This document shows positions 1 to 13,601 of a stretch of 64,000 nt of DNA, in pieces. The notes below the pieces were generated by a model, which saw only the letters and a list, made by a program, of their open reading frames with translations, searched no databases and was not told the origin of the DNA. Within the stretch, counting starts at the first letter, position 1. Each line of letters starts with the position of its first letter. Origin of the DNA: Sorex araneus (lineage: Eukaryota > Chordata > Mammalia > Eulipotyphla > Soricidae); the NCBI RefSeq assembly GCF_027595985.1, contig NC_073306.1, positions 197,049,500 through 197,113,499 on the forward strand, in the 5' to 3' direction. The translations under genes and the position numbers were made by a program.

Positions 1-1355
1 GTGAAATTCTGAGGGTAATATGCTCAATATCTTTTTTCAAAAGAAAGGAAGCAGAATAAAACTCTATTCAACAACCACTTACTGCTATTGCTCACTCATT
101 TAACAAAAAAATTATTGAAAGTCCAGTTTCATACTCCATAAGACAGATAAAATATCAAGGAACCGATAAAAGTAAGAGTTAAAAGCAAAGAAAAGACAAA
201 AACAAAAGTGAGAGTTTAAAAAATAAGAATTAAATATGAAGACCTGGATCCAAACTCTCTAAAAGACAGGATGGAAAATCAGATGAAATCCAGATTGTAA
301 CAAGAAAGTATATTTCTTATGGAGTCTCCACTTTCAAAATACAATAGCAAATGTTATAATGCTAAATGGGATTGCAAGGTTAAAGTATTTTTTAAATGGT
401 CAGTCTACTTTTTTATCATAGTTAATTTAAAATCACAGCATCAGGAATTTTGAGTCACATTTACTTTCTGTGCTCCCACACCCTGACCTTGGTTAATATG
501 TAAGAAACCTGGAAAAATTTGGAGTGCATAATAATTAGAATTAATCATATAAATTGTGCCTGTGACTTTGTGAATCATAGGCATATACTGTAAGCATTTC
601 TCTTGAGGGGTGGAATTCATTTCTTTTGCTGATGCTACCAAGCCTTGACTGTAAAGGACTTGTGAGTCTTTAGATATGGAAGCAAAAATATTCATTTTAC
701 AGTAGTTCAGAGGGATCAAAATTGTGGAAAAAACTTTGTGAAACATCCAGCCTAACCATTTCATTTCATAGACGAAATAACTGAAAGTCAAAGAAGTTGA
801 ATTACTTGTATGATGTCACTTCATTAAATCATTAGGCAGGTAAATCCAATAAAGCTTTCTTATAGAGAGTTATAAAATATTCAGATTATTTGAATCTCAA
901 GTTATACATAAACACCTATCAAGTTAAACTGAGACCTATAAGTTTTGATTTACCTAAAGTTATGAAGAAATGAAACCAAAGTGACCACAAATTCAAAAAA
1001 GATACAGTGTCTTTCTTGGAATAATAATTATTCAAGAAATAATAATAATAATGTTTTGTGATTTTTACTTTTTGTTATTTAGTTTAGCGTTCATATTATG
1101 GTATTAGCAAACTAAGAGTTACAAAGACAAATTATACATGCAAGAAATGTGTTTAACCTCTCTAATATCTCCCTGGCACCAAACGTGTTTTTCTGTTGTT
1201 CATTTTTTAATTCTTCTTTCCTTCCTTCCAAAAATGATTATTAAATTTAATCTATTAATGATAGCAGGTTAAAATAAAAGAATAATGCAGATTAGATGGA
1301 ATGTGAAATGATCAATTTTCATTTTAATTTCATAAAATATTTGTATTTAAAAAGA
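1..1355. other. AT-rich intergenic DNA, nothing recognised
   Basis: No exon-like reading frame, RNA gene or recognisable repeat seen. A short (AAT)n run lies near 1040. The 116-codon minus-strand frame in 441-791 shows no family resemblance and no promoter context. Confidence 0.6.
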
Positions 1356-1533
1356 TGTTGTTTTGGTTTTGTTTTGGGGCCACACCCAGGGAAGCTCAGA
1401 ACTTACCCCCTGGCTTTGTGCTCAGAACCAGTCTTAGTGGGGCTCAGGGGACCCTATGAGGTGCCAGAGATCAAACCTAGGTGGGTCACTTGCAAGGTAA
1501 GTGCCCTAGCTGCTGTACTATTGCTCCCACCAC
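1356..1533 (-). mobile_element. Type A tRNA-derived SINE, old copy
   Basis: Reverse-oriented: GGGGCCACACCCAGG near the T-rich side, then CTCAGGGGACC, then a diverged box B and head ending near TATTGCTCCCACC. Many mismatches to the near-consensus copy at 34432-34606. The stretch 1570-1815 has similar short motifs but is too decayed to assign. Confidence 0.6.
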
Positions 1534-2280
1534 TACAAAGACAATTTAAATAACTATTTGTATGTGTGTGGAAGTGGGTTGTGACCTCCCAAACAGTGCT
1601 CAGGGAGCCATCTGGCTACTCTAGGCGATTCCCTACTGACTGGCCTGTGCTTCAATGTCAGGGCCCGAGGTTTGGTGCTGTATATAAGAGTGGATATAAG
1701 AGAGGTCATACTTTGCCAGGGACCACCAGGAACACACCTAGTGATGCTTGGGGACTGTGTGTGCTGGGGATGACACAGGAGTCATGCTTTGCATGTGCCC
1801 TAACTCCTCTGTTGTAAGCACCTATTTCTATGAAGTTTTCAAACAAGTAGAATTTCATTTGTGTTTCCAAGATTTTTTCCCCAAATTATAGATTTCTAGT
1901 AGTGTAGTCACATATCAACAAAATCCTTACTCACACATTCTGAACATATTTATTACTGACTCTAGTTATTCAGCAATGCTGTATGAGGAACAAGACATTT
2001 ATGTTTTTAGCAAAATTCTTGGCATCTCCAGGCTCACAGTAAATGGTTGTGGAATATGTGAGTAAAACAATTACTTTTTCAAGACAGCATAATATATTTT
2101 AAAATGAGGGGATGATTTTTCTAAAAATCGTCACTAGGGTATATGATTAAAATCTATGAAATTCTATATTTTACAGTGAAATAAAAATGGAAAGACATGA
2201 GCAAATCTAGACTGGCCAGACTGAATTAGAAACTAATTTCTTTTGTTTAAACAAAAGAATTTTTTTTTTGTTTTATGTTT

Positions 2281-2354
2281 TTTTTTTTTAATTGCTCGTG
2301 ATGTAATCCAGGACTTTACATATGCAGGTGATCACTGAGCTACATCCCTGGCCC
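2281..2354 (-). mobile_element. Possible second tRNA-like SINE (ID-like)
   Basis: Poly-T followed by CACTGAGCTACATCCCTGGCCC, split here as CACTGAGCTACATC and CCTGGCCC. Read on the minus strand this resembles a tRNA box A region (GATGTAGCTCAGTG). It differs from the dominant SINE head; compare 50347-50425. Confidence 0.35.
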
Positions 2355-2443
2355 AGCAATTGAAAACTTCTAAGTATAGTCATTAAGTATGGGAAAATAT
2401 GCTGGAGAAATGTTATTTTGAAATACTGATAATATAAATAAAG

Positions 2444-2678
2444 GATCTGGAGCGACAGCACAGTGGGTAGGGCGTTTGCCTTGCATGCGGCCGACCTGGG
2501 TTCGATTCCTCCATCCCTCTCATAGAGCCTGGCAAGCTACCGAGAGTATCCCATCCGCATTCAGAGCCTGGCAAGCTACCCTTGGTATATTCAATATGCC
2601 AAAACAATAACAAGTCTCACAATGGAGATGTTACTGGTGCCCACTCAAGCAAATCAATGGGCAATGGGATGACAATAA
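2444..2678 (+). mobile_element. Type B tRNA-derived SINE
   Basis: Head with GGAGCGACAGCACAGTGGG and box B GGTTCGATTCC, then the type B body. The 18-bp repeat AGAGCCTGGCAAGCTACC occurs twice, at 2524-2541 and 2563-2580. The copy ends in CAATGGGATGACAATAACC without poly(A). Confidence 0.85.
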
Positions 2679-3139
2679 CCTTTATTTCTAATAGATCAAG
2701 TTTGGGAACGTTGGAATAAATTGGTTACTTCTCCCCATGTCTGGTACACATACCACATCATCTTTTCCTCTCACGTCTTGCTGCTCCCAAAGTCCTTTTG
2801 GGCATAAAACACAGCAACCTCCAACCCACTCTACAGAGTATCAGTTTTTCTCAGCCTTTGCTCTAAACTTCAGAGTTCATATTGTTATTACTTCCTTCTT
2901 TGTCTGTCTCCTTCTCTGGCATGATAATTTCTAGTCTCTTCTCATATCTTTTGCTCTTTTCCGAGTATTTCTTCCAAATGTCTTGTCAATCCGAGTATGT
3001 TTTCAATACTAACATTTAACATTTGTTTTAGAAGCTCAATGTCAAAGCGTACACAAATGAATGAGCCGGAGGGACACGATAGTCCAGGGGGTGACGAACG
3101 CTTCTGTGTACTGTAGGCCGTGCAGAATTACTCCTAGCC

Positions 3140-3226
3140 GGGCTGCAGGAACTATGGGGACCGCTGGAGATCAAACCCAGGCCAGCCATGTGTCAGGTAG
3201 CACCATATCCTCTCACCCCGGCCCAT
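3140..3226 (-). mobile_element. Type A SINE fragment, decayed
   Basis: ATGGGGACCGCTGGAGATC and AACCCAGGCCAGCCATGTG resemble the middle and head of a minus-strand type A SINE; the 3' half is unrecognisable. Confidence 0.4.
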
Positions 3227-3382
3227 TCATTTGTGTTTGCTTTTGACCTTTTTTACATCCCCTCTACAAAGTATATAGCATGGAATAGCCTAACTTGATA
3301 AAAAAAAAAAAAGCTTTTCCTGAAAAAGAGGAATTTACTATCTAAAGAACTGTTATCCTTCTATTTAGATATATTTTGCTTT

Positions 3383-3520
3383 TTTTTTTAATTGAGTGGG
3401 CGGGGCGTGGGGGCACACCTGGACCTGCTCAAGAAATACTCTCAGCTCAGGAATCACTACGGCAGAGCTGAGAGAATCAAAACCACACGTGCCCTGCCCG
3501 CTGTACTGTGGCTCCAGCCT
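3383..3520 (-). mobile_element. Type A SINE, decayed
   Basis: T-run, GGGGGCACACCTGG, CTCAGGAATCACT and a final GTACTGTGGCTCCAGCC give a shortened minus-strand type A outline. Confidence 0.5.
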
Positions 3521-3668
3521 CATACTCGTATGTTTTGCCATCTGGAGTTTGTATTCAGGAAATATCCAGTGATGGCAGTGTTCACCTCAAGTAACTTGGA
3601 AACCTCGTATAAAATATAGAGATGCTAAACGATGCTTTATTGTTACCTTTAGAGAGAAAGCAGGATCA

Positions 3669-3839
3669 TTTTTTTTCTTTTTGGGTCACACCTGGCGATG
3701 CACAGGATTACTCCTGGCTCTGCACTCAGGAATCACTCCTGGTGGTGCTCAGGGGACCATATGGGATGCTGGGAATCGAACCCGGGTCGGCCGCGTGCAA
3801 GGCAAACACCCTACCCGCTGTGCTAATAGTCCAGCCCCA
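3669..3839 (-). mobile_element. Type A SINE, near-consensus
   Basis: Minus-strand copy with T-run, TTTTGGGTCACACCTGGCG, box B complement GGGAATCGAACCCGGG and head ending CCAGCCCC. Close to the consensus of the young copies. Confidence 0.92.
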
Positions 3840-4258
3840 GAAAGTAGGATCTTTAAGGAAGAATCTGTGATATTCTGAAGAATGATTAAGTAGGATTGTT
3901 TAACAATATTGGTTCACTCAAAAACATTTAAATAGGACTGATACTAGCGGAAACTTGTGAGTAATAAAATACTATCTATAATCGCCTATATTTATAGATT
4001 TAAAACTGACACAAAGCACTTCAAGGTCACAGTCTTAAGTTAGTGACAGAGCTCTGAACTCCAGTCACTGCTTTAATGTTCATCAGGTACCAGGATCTCC
4101 TCGATGACTGACAGTATCCTGGGTATTTCAAATGTATATATAAAATTAAACAAAAAAAATCTGCTCTTGAAGTTGTTTTTTGGGGGGTGGGGCATAGCAC
4201 CAGTGGTGCTCAGGAATTGCTGAGTCTGTGTTCCTCTTTATCAGAATATATAAGTGGT

Positions 4259-4418
4259 AGGGGTCAGAGAGAGGATACAGCAGATAGAGCGTTTTCCTTG
4301 CATGTATTCAACCTGGGTTCAATACTGTGTACCCTAGATGGTCCCCCATGCACTGCCAGAAATTATCTCTGAGCGCAGAGTTAGGAGTAAGCCCTGAGCA
4401 CAGCCAAGTGTGGCTACA
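4259..4418 (+). mobile_element. Type A SINE
   Basis: Plus-strand head GGTCAGAGAGAGGATACAGCA, box B GGTTCAATACT and 3' part AAGCCCTGAGCACAGCCAAG. The A-rich tail position is occupied by a C/CT/CA microsatellite. Confidence 0.6.
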
Positions 4419-4426
4419 CCCCCCCC

Positions 4427-4471
<45 letters not shown>
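4419..4471. repeat. Compound microsatellite C(n)-(CT)n-(CA)n
   Basis: C-run, then CT repeats, then CA repeats, directly at the 3' end of a SINE. Confidence 0.97.
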
Positions 4472-5589
4472 GAATATGGAAGTAGCAACCTGAAATTCTG
4501 TGTTTTCTGTATATACTTTGGGATTTTAACAGTAAGTTAAAGAGAGAAAGAAATACACAGTTTCATGTCTCTGGAATCATTTTTTTTTTCAATTTGTGTG
4601 TTATATAGCCCCTATTGCAACATTCTTAAGATTTTTTTTTCCACACTGGATGGAATGATCATGTCAGCTGGTATGAAAACAAAAACAACCAAATAATGTG
4701 ATCTTTCATTTCAGTTCACCACAGTGTCCCTTACAAATGAGGCATCACAAATATTATTTAATATTTCCTCAAATTGATGAGAGTAATATTTAAGCTAATA
4801 ACTTACTATATTTACCATTGATCATTTCAGAGCTGGTAGCTGTCACCCATATCACAGAAGTATGAGACTAATTTGTTAAATCTTTATCCATGAGATAACC
4901 TGATTGATAACACAAATGCTTCACTCAGCACTTCTCCTCCCCCGAACCGGGCTCCACCGGAAGGTCATTTTAGTGTGTGGACTTTTTGTAATTCATTTGC
5001 CCAGAGTATACTTGTCAATGGACATAGTTCACTCTTTGTTGATCAAAGTTGTAAGGTATTTGCTATCTGTGTGGATTTTGCAAACTATTTGTGGTAAAGG
5101 ATTAAAGTGTAAAAGGCAGGCCAATGACCAGCCAGTGCACTGGCCTGCAACGCAATGGGTGCTCTGGTATTATAATTTAAAGATCTTTAAGTAAGGTCAT
5201 AGCTTGATATGTTAAAAAGTTTCTATAGTATGTATGTAAAAGGAATTATATTTAGAGGTAATCAGAAAGTTTAAGAGGTTAAATATATCTACATATTAAA
5301 ATTTATAAATACTACCATAAGTGCGTATTGCTTATACCTCTGTTTAACATCATGACCTAGTTATATGTTTTATTTTGAACTTGTCTTGATTTTCATTTGT
5401 AAATTATTAGGAGAAATAACTGTAGACTGACTTTTTTGGCACATTTTATAATCCTTTAAAATTGTTTCTAATACAATGTATATTATTAAGAAAGATTTTT
5501 GAATTATCACATCGTTTCTACTACTATGTATGTGTGTGTGTGTATACACATATACATTTGTTGTTTTTGTTTTGTTTTTTAACACCAAA

Positions 5590-5757
5590 AAAGTGCAGAG
5601 CCAAGAGAGAATCAGCAATATTCAGAGTTGTCTCCTGGCTCTGCACTCAGGAACCACTCCTGGTGGTGTCTGGAGGTTCATATCGGGTGTCAGGGACCAA
5701 CCCTGGGTTGGTCATGTGCTAGACAAATGCCCTACCCATTGTAATATTGCTCTGATT
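5590..5757 (-). mobile_element. Type A SINE, moderately diverged
   Basis: TCTCCTGGCTCTGCACTCAGG, CACTCCTGGTGGTGTC and a head ending TAATATTGCTCTGATTCC on the minus strand. A TG/TA repeat lies just before it at 5529-5553. Upstream, 5932-5973 is a perfect 21-bp tandem duplication. Confidence 0.6.
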
Positions 5758-6900
5758 CCTACAATGTATATTCTTGAGAAAGATTTTGACTGATCTATAT
5801 TAAAATCAAGAACTAACTAGAAATATGCCTTGTTCTTTTCACAAAAATATTTAAGTCTCTAGGTCAACACATATGGGTATTTAGATATAGAAACAAATTT
5901 GTCACCAGACCCAAAACTAAAAAATAAAAAGAAATTTCTGTCATAAAATTAAAAATTTCTGTCATAAAATTAAAACCAAAATCAAATGTGGTTTGACCAA
6001 ACAAGTGTTGTCCATCCATGAATCTAACCTAATGATATTACACAGAAATATTAATTTGCGACAAAGTGGACTACAGACAAGTAAAATAGAATGCTACCTT
6101 CCCTATCATGGTGAAATTGATATAGCCACATACATGTATAACTGATCAACAAGTAAATAGAATAATTAGAAAATTTAAGCAAAAATGTCTATTACCTTCA
6201 AGGTAGCTAATTATAAAGTAAAAATAGTGATCTTAAGTGCTGCTAAGCATTATTTTATGTGCTTTTATTATCTTTTAAGACATTTACATCAAAGAAACTT
6301 GATTTTCCTCTGTGTTCATAGATACTCCTTCTTACTAGCTTTCACTAGCTCCCTCTAACTCCTAACTCTTTTATGTTTCAGTATTGAAATGCTGTCCTCA
6401 AATCTCTGACTCTTCTGGGTGATAAGAATCTCATTTATATCTCTGGATCTATACACATTTATATTTAAATGCATCTCTGTCATTTATCAGAATCTTTTTA
6501 CCATAACCAGGACTTCTCCCCGAGTTCTACTTTTATTTATTGAGCAATATAACATTTCTACCAGGATGTCTAACATGTCAATTTCAAATTTAGCAAGGCC
6601 AAAGAGAATTATTCATTACCTTCCTTAAACCTCTCACCTTCCTCTTCCTCACTACCTCCCACAGATGAGTGCAACATTGTTTTTTAAATTTTTTTAGGTT
6701 AAAAACTGAGAGTTGTTATTAAGTCCATTTTCCCACCTCGGACTTGACATTTAATTTATCAGTAAGAGCTGGTAGCACATCTTCCCAAATACATCTTACC
6801 ACTGCGCACCATTTCTTCTACAATAATCCTGATCCCAACACCATTGGTCCTTTGTTTGAGTTGTTGCCACAGTCTGCTCTTTTCCCTAATTCACTTTTGC

Positions 6901-7139
6901 CTAGCACAGCGGGTAGGGCATTTGCCTTACACGCGGCTGACCCGGGTCCCATTCCTCTGCCCCTCTCAGAGAGCCCAGCAAGCTACCGAGAATATCCCGC
7001 CCAAACGGCAGAGCCTGGCAAGCTACCTGTGCATATTCGATATGCCAAAAGCAGTAACAAGTCTCACAATGGAGACATTACTGGTGCCCAATCGAGCAAA
7101 TCGATGAACAACCAGAGACAGTGATACAGTGATACAGTC
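6901..7139 (+). mobile_element. Type B SINE, 5' end slightly truncated
   Basis: Starts within the head at CTAGCACAGCGGGTAGGGC, with type B body and end GACAGTGATACAGTGATACAG. It is followed immediately by the long TTTC microsatellite. Confidence 0.82.
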
Positions 7140-7147
7140 TATTGTAT

Positions 7148-7578
<431 letters not shown>

Positions 7579-7740
7579 ATTTTTGGATCACACCTGGTCA
7601 TGTTCATGGATTGCTTCTGTCTCTGTGCTCACTGATTATTCCTTGCATTGCTCAGGGGACCTTATGTGGTACTGAGGACTAAACTCAAGTTAGCTGGGTC
7701 AAGGCAAGACCCTTGCCCGCTGTACTATCTCTCTGGCCCA
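7579..7740 (-). mobile_element. Type A SINE
   Basis: TTTTTGGATCACACCTGG, TTGCTCAGGGGACC and a head ending TACTATCTCTCTGGCCC. The microsatellite sits at its tail end, so tail expansion is a plausible origin. Confidence 0.7.
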
Positions 7741-8652
7741 AACAGATCTTTCTAAAACAGACTTTATCATGTTTTGCTGCTTAACTTTGTCTTTGCACAA
7801 TAGCCAGAATAAAGTTCAACCTCCTTATTGAGATAGGGAGAACCAGCTTCTGCCTCCTTTATGCCTTTTCCTCTACTTTCCTCTGGTTCACTGCCTGATA
7901 GTAATTCTGACCTCATGCTCACCCTCTCTTAGAGCCTTTTCACTTATTATGTCTTTATTGCCTCCCCTTCCCCTCCCTAAGGCCACAATCCCAAGCTTAC
8001 CTCTTGTCCTCATTTAGATCCCAAATGAGGACAGGAAACTTTGCCCTTCCCTAGTAACATTTCCCCAGTGCCTGGTTGTGATACCTCCAGTTTAGCATTA
8101 CATGGATTATGACTTACTTTGCTGTTCTTACCAAAATGTAAAGTCCTTGAAGCCAAGGAATACATATATTTCATTCAATGTTGAATTTACAGCACCTAGA
8201 CTAAAGACTGACACATTACAGTTCACTAAAAAATTTGGATGTGCTAGGCAACTGATTCAGGGGTACAACATAAGACTTAGATGTGTGAGGACCTAGGTTT
8301 TATCCTTAGCAACAACGTACATGTGCACATACACCATGAAATTATTATTGGATTGGCTTTGTATTTGTTATAAATATAAATTAAAAGGCATGAACCAATT
8401 GTCTCCAAGGACTTCTATTTTGTCCTAAAATTTTATCTGGTCTCTTAAAATTCTGTTAGTGTGAAAAACTTAGATTGTGAAATTTCCGGATTGATCCTTA
8501 GTCTAAGACTTAGATTAAGTTGTACCTCTGTGCACCCTACCTAACAGTGCTTTCTCCGGCTCTTTCAGTATGGGTAACATTGGAGTCTCCAACAGTCAGT
8601 CTGCAGTTAGTCATATGCTCTATTGGATTCTCAGTGAAATTTTTGATGTTGT

Positions 8653-8823
8653 TGTTTTTGGTTTTGGGGCCACACCCAGTAGTGCACAGGGTTCACTCCT
8701 GCTATGTGCACAAGGATCCATCCTGGAGAACTTGGGGCATCGAATGGGGTGCTTGGGCATTGAGCCCCAGTTGGCCATGCGCAATGCAAATGTTCCTACT
8801 CTTTGTACTATTGCTCCACCCTG
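8653..8823 (-). mobile_element. Type A SINE, old copy
   Basis: TTGGGGCCACACCCAGTAG, then GGGGTGCTTGGGCATTGAG and TGTACTATTGCTCCACCC on the minus strand. Confidence 0.65.
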
Positions 8824-9825
8824 AAAGTATACTCTTTGCTGTGAGTTTTTTTCTTTTTCTTTTTTTCCTGGCTGCCACTTTCATGTGGCTTGCATTCTTA
8901 TTTATCATTCCGACACAATTCTGGCTCTGCTTAATTCAGCAGATTTATATCTGAGTTCCCATCTCTTTTCAAACAAATTTCATGGAAGTCTCACTTAACC
9001 TATTTAGCATGACAGGTTGGTCAGTGCAACTTAACTGAAAACAAACTCAAACCTAATCTCCTGGGAAGAACAGGTCTTTGTGTGGGTGGAAGGACTTTGA
9101 CTTTAGAATTATGAAAGAGTACTCTTTCTACATGTCTTCTAGTGGTGACAAATAAATCACTGAAAAGAACATGAGAATATCTAAGTATAAAACTCTGTAT
9201 GAGTAGTTTAAAATAGTAGAAAAAGTAATGTAAAATGATTAATTCCATTTCTAATATATTATCAGATTATTTGAAATTTGAATTACTAAGAGTCACTCTA
9301 ATGTTTAGTTTCCGACACAATTTCCCATACCTGTTATCCTTTTCAGCTTGCACTTGCCTCCTCTACTTACTCTAGAGCTCGCTGCTGTAATCATTAGGAT
9401 TTGTTACAGGACTAGCTAAAAGCAATTAAAAAAAAATAGTACCTGGGGACCTTAATCTAGGAAAACAAGCAATAAAGTCACAACAATCACAAAAAAAAAG
9501 AGAAACACTGGTTTTTGCACCTAAAATTCAAGAACAGCTTTTTCTATTCCCCTTGTCAGTGGAGGTAGTTGTGTGAAGGCAATGAAAGTGGTTAGAAACT
9601 ATTAGTAGCAAATACTTTTCTAAAAGCAACATCATAGATTTAATCTCTACTTAGATCTGATCTCTAGCTGACAAAAGACAGGGTATGTTTCTAGTTCTTA
9701 CTGCTACTCACTAACTATTGACCTCTGGCAACCTAGTTTAATGCCACTTTATCTTAGCCTCATCTTCCTCAATGATAAAATATAAATAATCGCAGTGCTG
9801 ATAACTGATAAGTTTATTCCTTGTT

Positions 9826-9955
9826 TTGTTTATTTTGGGGCCACACCCAGTTGTGCTCAGTGATCACTCTGGCACTGCTGAGATGCTGGGGATTGAACCT
9901 GGGGAGGCCATGTGAAAGACAAGTGCCTTACCTGCTATCCTATGTCCCCAGCCCC
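9826..9955 (-). mobile_element. Type A SINE, internally shortened
   Basis: TTGGGGCCACACCCAGTTG, GATGCTGGGGATTGAACCTG and a head ending ATGTCCCCAGCCCC. The middle of the element is missing. Confidence 0.62.
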
Positions 9956-11140
9956 CTGTGAAGGTTGTTTTGAGGAGTAAATGAGCTAAGCACAATTGAA
10001 ACTTGGGTTTGACATCTTGTGACACTTATGCATAGCTGTTTTACAAACTGCTGTCGCTTTGGTCCTGATACACTTAGCAGTGTTATAGTAGAGTTAATAT
10101 TGTTTTAGCTTTAATGTGAAAGGCATTTGAGATTTTAGTTACTGTTTAGTCTTACATAACTTTTATTATTATATTTTAATTTTAATTATTTTAAATCATT
10201 TTATTACAGCAAAATTATTATTTAAAAATTGGCAATAAAAGTAAAAGCAATTAGTATGCTTTCATGAATATTAAGAAGCTAAGAGACTTTTGTCTGGAAA
10301 CTGTTTATCTGATAATTCATTCAATGAGCTTTGTGAAACACTATCTTCATATTAGAAATATATGTATATATCTATGTGAATCTTAAATTGCTAGAGGTAA
10401 ACGTTTAATAATCTTTTTATGAAAAATAGTATAAGATCATGGGATAGATACTATTCCTTTATTTATTTGTTCATTTATTTACCTATTTAACTTATCTATT
10501 AATATGCAATCTAATATTTTGGAGTACTTATTACATATCAATGATCTGCTACCTGCTGGGAATATTGCAGTAATAGAAAATTTACTCTGCTTTTATGGAT
10601 GTTTTTGAATAGTTAGATAATTCTGAACATCTTGGATATCAGATAGAGAATCTAGAATTTATATAAAGCATAATGGGGACTTTAAAATATTTTAAAGAGA
10701 TTGAAGTTTTAAGACTAATTTGATTAGATGGAGATCTTAACATCCATTAATAATTTATTAAAATAACACACCTGATCTACTAAGAATCTTAAACTAGAGT
10801 TGAGTCAGTGTCCACAGAATATAAAGATACATGTGAAGTTTTGAAGGATGGATCATAACTATTTAGGGAATTTTTGAGTTTGAGGAAAGATACTGACCTT
10901 ATTTTAATGTTATAACAATGAGGAATACAGAGTATTATGAATATGCCAAATGGTAAATTTAGAAAAATAATCATATGAAGGTCATGGAATATACACACTA
11001 AAATTATGTGAATGGTAAGAGGAGAAATAAATGCTCATGTACTTGGAATAGTGAGAAATTTCATTTACAGGATCACATAACATAGACACAGCTAGGCAAA
11101 TATTTTACAAAACAAATTTATGTATGTTAGTTTTAATCAG

Positions 11141-11371
11141 GATTGGAGCCATAGCACAGCGGGTAGGGATTTTGTCTTGCATGTGGCCGACCCAGATTTG
11201 ATTTCTCCGTCCCTCTTAGAGAGCCTGGCAAGCTACTGAGAGTATACTGCCTACAAGGCAGAGCCTGGCAAGTTCCCCATGGCTTATTCGATATGTCAAA
11301 AACATTAACAACAAATATCACAAGGGAGATATTACTGGTGCCAGCTCAAGCAATCGATGAACAATGTCAAG
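11141..11371 (+). mobile_element. Type B SINE
   Basis: Head ATAGCACAGCGGGTAGGG, then GAGAGCCTGGCAAGCTACTG, AGAGCCTGGCAAGTTCCCC, TTACTGGTGCCAGCTC and AATCGATGAACAATG. No A-tail. Confidence 0.82.
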
Positions 11372-12473
11372 CGGTGCAATTTTAATCAAATTGGAGGGGA
11401 GCTTTCAAGCAAGTCGAGTGCCTCGAGGGTCCCACTTGATGGTACTTTGGGGCCTACCTGGTAGTGGGCAGTGGGCTGCATGTGCCACCAGGGATAAACA
11501 AGGGTCGATAACATGCAAGAAATGCACCTTAAACCCCTTTATGTCTCTCTGAACAAATTCCAGTCATTTTATTTTACAATAGAATATTGGTTGTGGAAAT
11601 TTAAATTTACTTCATGAGCCTGTTTAAAAAAGTTATTCTAAAGTAGTTAAAAATCCAAGATCTTATTATAGAGCATTGGTTGTCAAGATTTTGGGTCATT
11701 AAAGAGGAAGATAATCTTGATTTTGGATTATGCTGGGGGATATTAGGAAATGCATTCAAGTTCACAGGAAATACATTAGAAATTCTTAGATCATCATGGC
11801 TAAATACCACTGTTCTTTGGTAACAAAGTGTGTTAGAAACAGTTTGAAGCAGTAATTTTTTCTATAAAACATATTTTTAAAATTTAAATTTATTATTTTT
11901 TAATAAAAGGGTATCTTTATTTATTTAAGAAACCTCTACTGAGTGAAAAAAGTATCTCACAACTGCCCCTCCTATCCTTGCAGAAATAGTTTTGTGCTTG
12001 GTATATTTCAGAAACATACTCACAGTTTTAAGGTATAGTTAGAATAAGTCAATGAGTAGCCTCTAAGTGAACTAATATATACACTTATAGTGTATGTTTA
12101 AATAGACTTATGAAGAAGCAATAGAACTCATGAGGCAAGTGGCCTTGAACAAATTTTTCTGGAAATGGTCTAGTTTCAAGGGTTTGTTGTCATTGGAATA
12201 TTTTCATGTATTGAACTTGTCTAGCAGCCCCTTGGCTTGCCAACCTAAACTGAATACAAAAGGATATACTTTGAACTTAGTATTATTTTGGAACTTACAT
12301 TCAGATTAATGGACTGCAGTTTTAGACTAGACACCAGTAAATCTAACGGGCAGTATGCTTTTAGCTTCTTCAGTTGGATAGGATTGAAGTCAGTCAGCTT
12401 CTGTTTACCTACTCACCAGCATTTTTAATTCCTTTAACTAAATCATTTTCCTAGTTGCATTCTAATGAGAAAT

Positions 12474-13025
12474 CACGAATCACGAATCACAAAAATCCCG
12501 TTAATCACCGATTTCTTGGGCGGGCTCAGTAACCTCTCATTTTGACCTTTCCCTGAGATCTTAGAAGGCTATCTTGACTCGGCCCTCCTAAGGATGTCGC
12601 ACTGGGGGCTATTTCAGGGTCAGGGGAATGAGATCCAGCTTGTTACTGGATTTAGCATATGAATACACCATGGGAAGCTTGCAAGACTGTCCTATGTGGG
12701 CAGGAAATTCTCAGAAGATTGCCAGTTTCTCCCAGAAGGAGAAGCAATCTACATGGTATTGCTTCTGAGAGCTTGCTTTTAAGTCTCTCTCTGGATGTTG
12801 GCCGTTGATGTTATTACACACACCTGGGTTCCTCTGCCAGTACTTTCATGCATGAGGCCTGTCTGAACGTGTGGAGAGGGGCCTCCAGCATGGCTGTAGC
12901 TAGGTTCCGGTGGTCTTTAGCCGCTGGGAGCCCTGCTCAGGGTGGGGAGGGAAGCTGGAGCCCATCCCCTTCGAGGGGCTCCGGGGAAGACAGCCAGGCG
13001 TGCGGGCAAGAGACTCTCTGATTTC
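12474..13025. repeat. GC-rich inserted repeat related to type B SINE body
   Basis: Flanked by the 13-bp direct repeat TCTAATGAGAAAT at 12461-12473 and 13026-13038, consistent with a target-site duplication. The part around 12610-12730 (TTCAGGGTCAGGGGAATGAG, then GGGAAGCTTGC and ATTCTCAGAAGATTGCC) resembles the type B body in reverse complement and the longer copy at 21875-22095. Class unknown; no protein-coding potential recognised. Confidence 0.5.
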
Positions 13026-13334
13026 TCTAATGAGAAATTAAAAAAAAAAATAGGCGGACCAATAGTATCAGTATATCATTGCTAATGATCTCTTACCACG
13101 TGGATGGATGGCTCTTAATCGGTTCAATTAAACCGAGCTGATGGAAGTCACAAATGATTTCTACACCCAAGGCATGTGCTGACCTCATGTTAGATATAAT
13201 GAACACAATACATGGTTTATGTCCATAATATTGAGGATGTAGTACATAAACTGTAGTGTTTCCCCAAAAGGAGAGAGAGAACAAAAGGGAATGCCCCACC
13301 ACAGAGGCGGGGTGGGGGGAGCGGATAGGGTGGG

Positions 13335-13490
13335 GTTGGTGGGAGGGATACTAGGATTACTGGTGGTGGAAAATGGGCACTGATAGAGGGATGGGTACTT
13401 GATCATTCTGTGACTGGAATGCAAGCATGAAAGTTTATAACTGTAATTGTACCTCACGGTGATCCACTAATAATAAAAAATAAAAATTTA
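13335..13490 (+). repeat. Dispersed 3'-end module with A-rich tail
   Basis: GGAGGGATACTAGGATTAC, TGGGCACTGATAGAGGGATG and GATCATTCTGTGACTGGAATG, ending in an A-rich tail after ACTAATAATAAAAAA. It aligns with the reverse complement of 61480-61622, so it is the 3' end of a repeat family I cannot name. Confidence 0.5.
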
Positions 13491-13601
13491 AAACAAAACA
13501 GAACAACTGTAGTGTTTTTTATTGCAAAGAAATAGTTTCAATAACTTCAGTGATTCTGCGAAAGAAGTCTCACCAAAAAATTAAACAGAAATGAACAAAG
13601 T

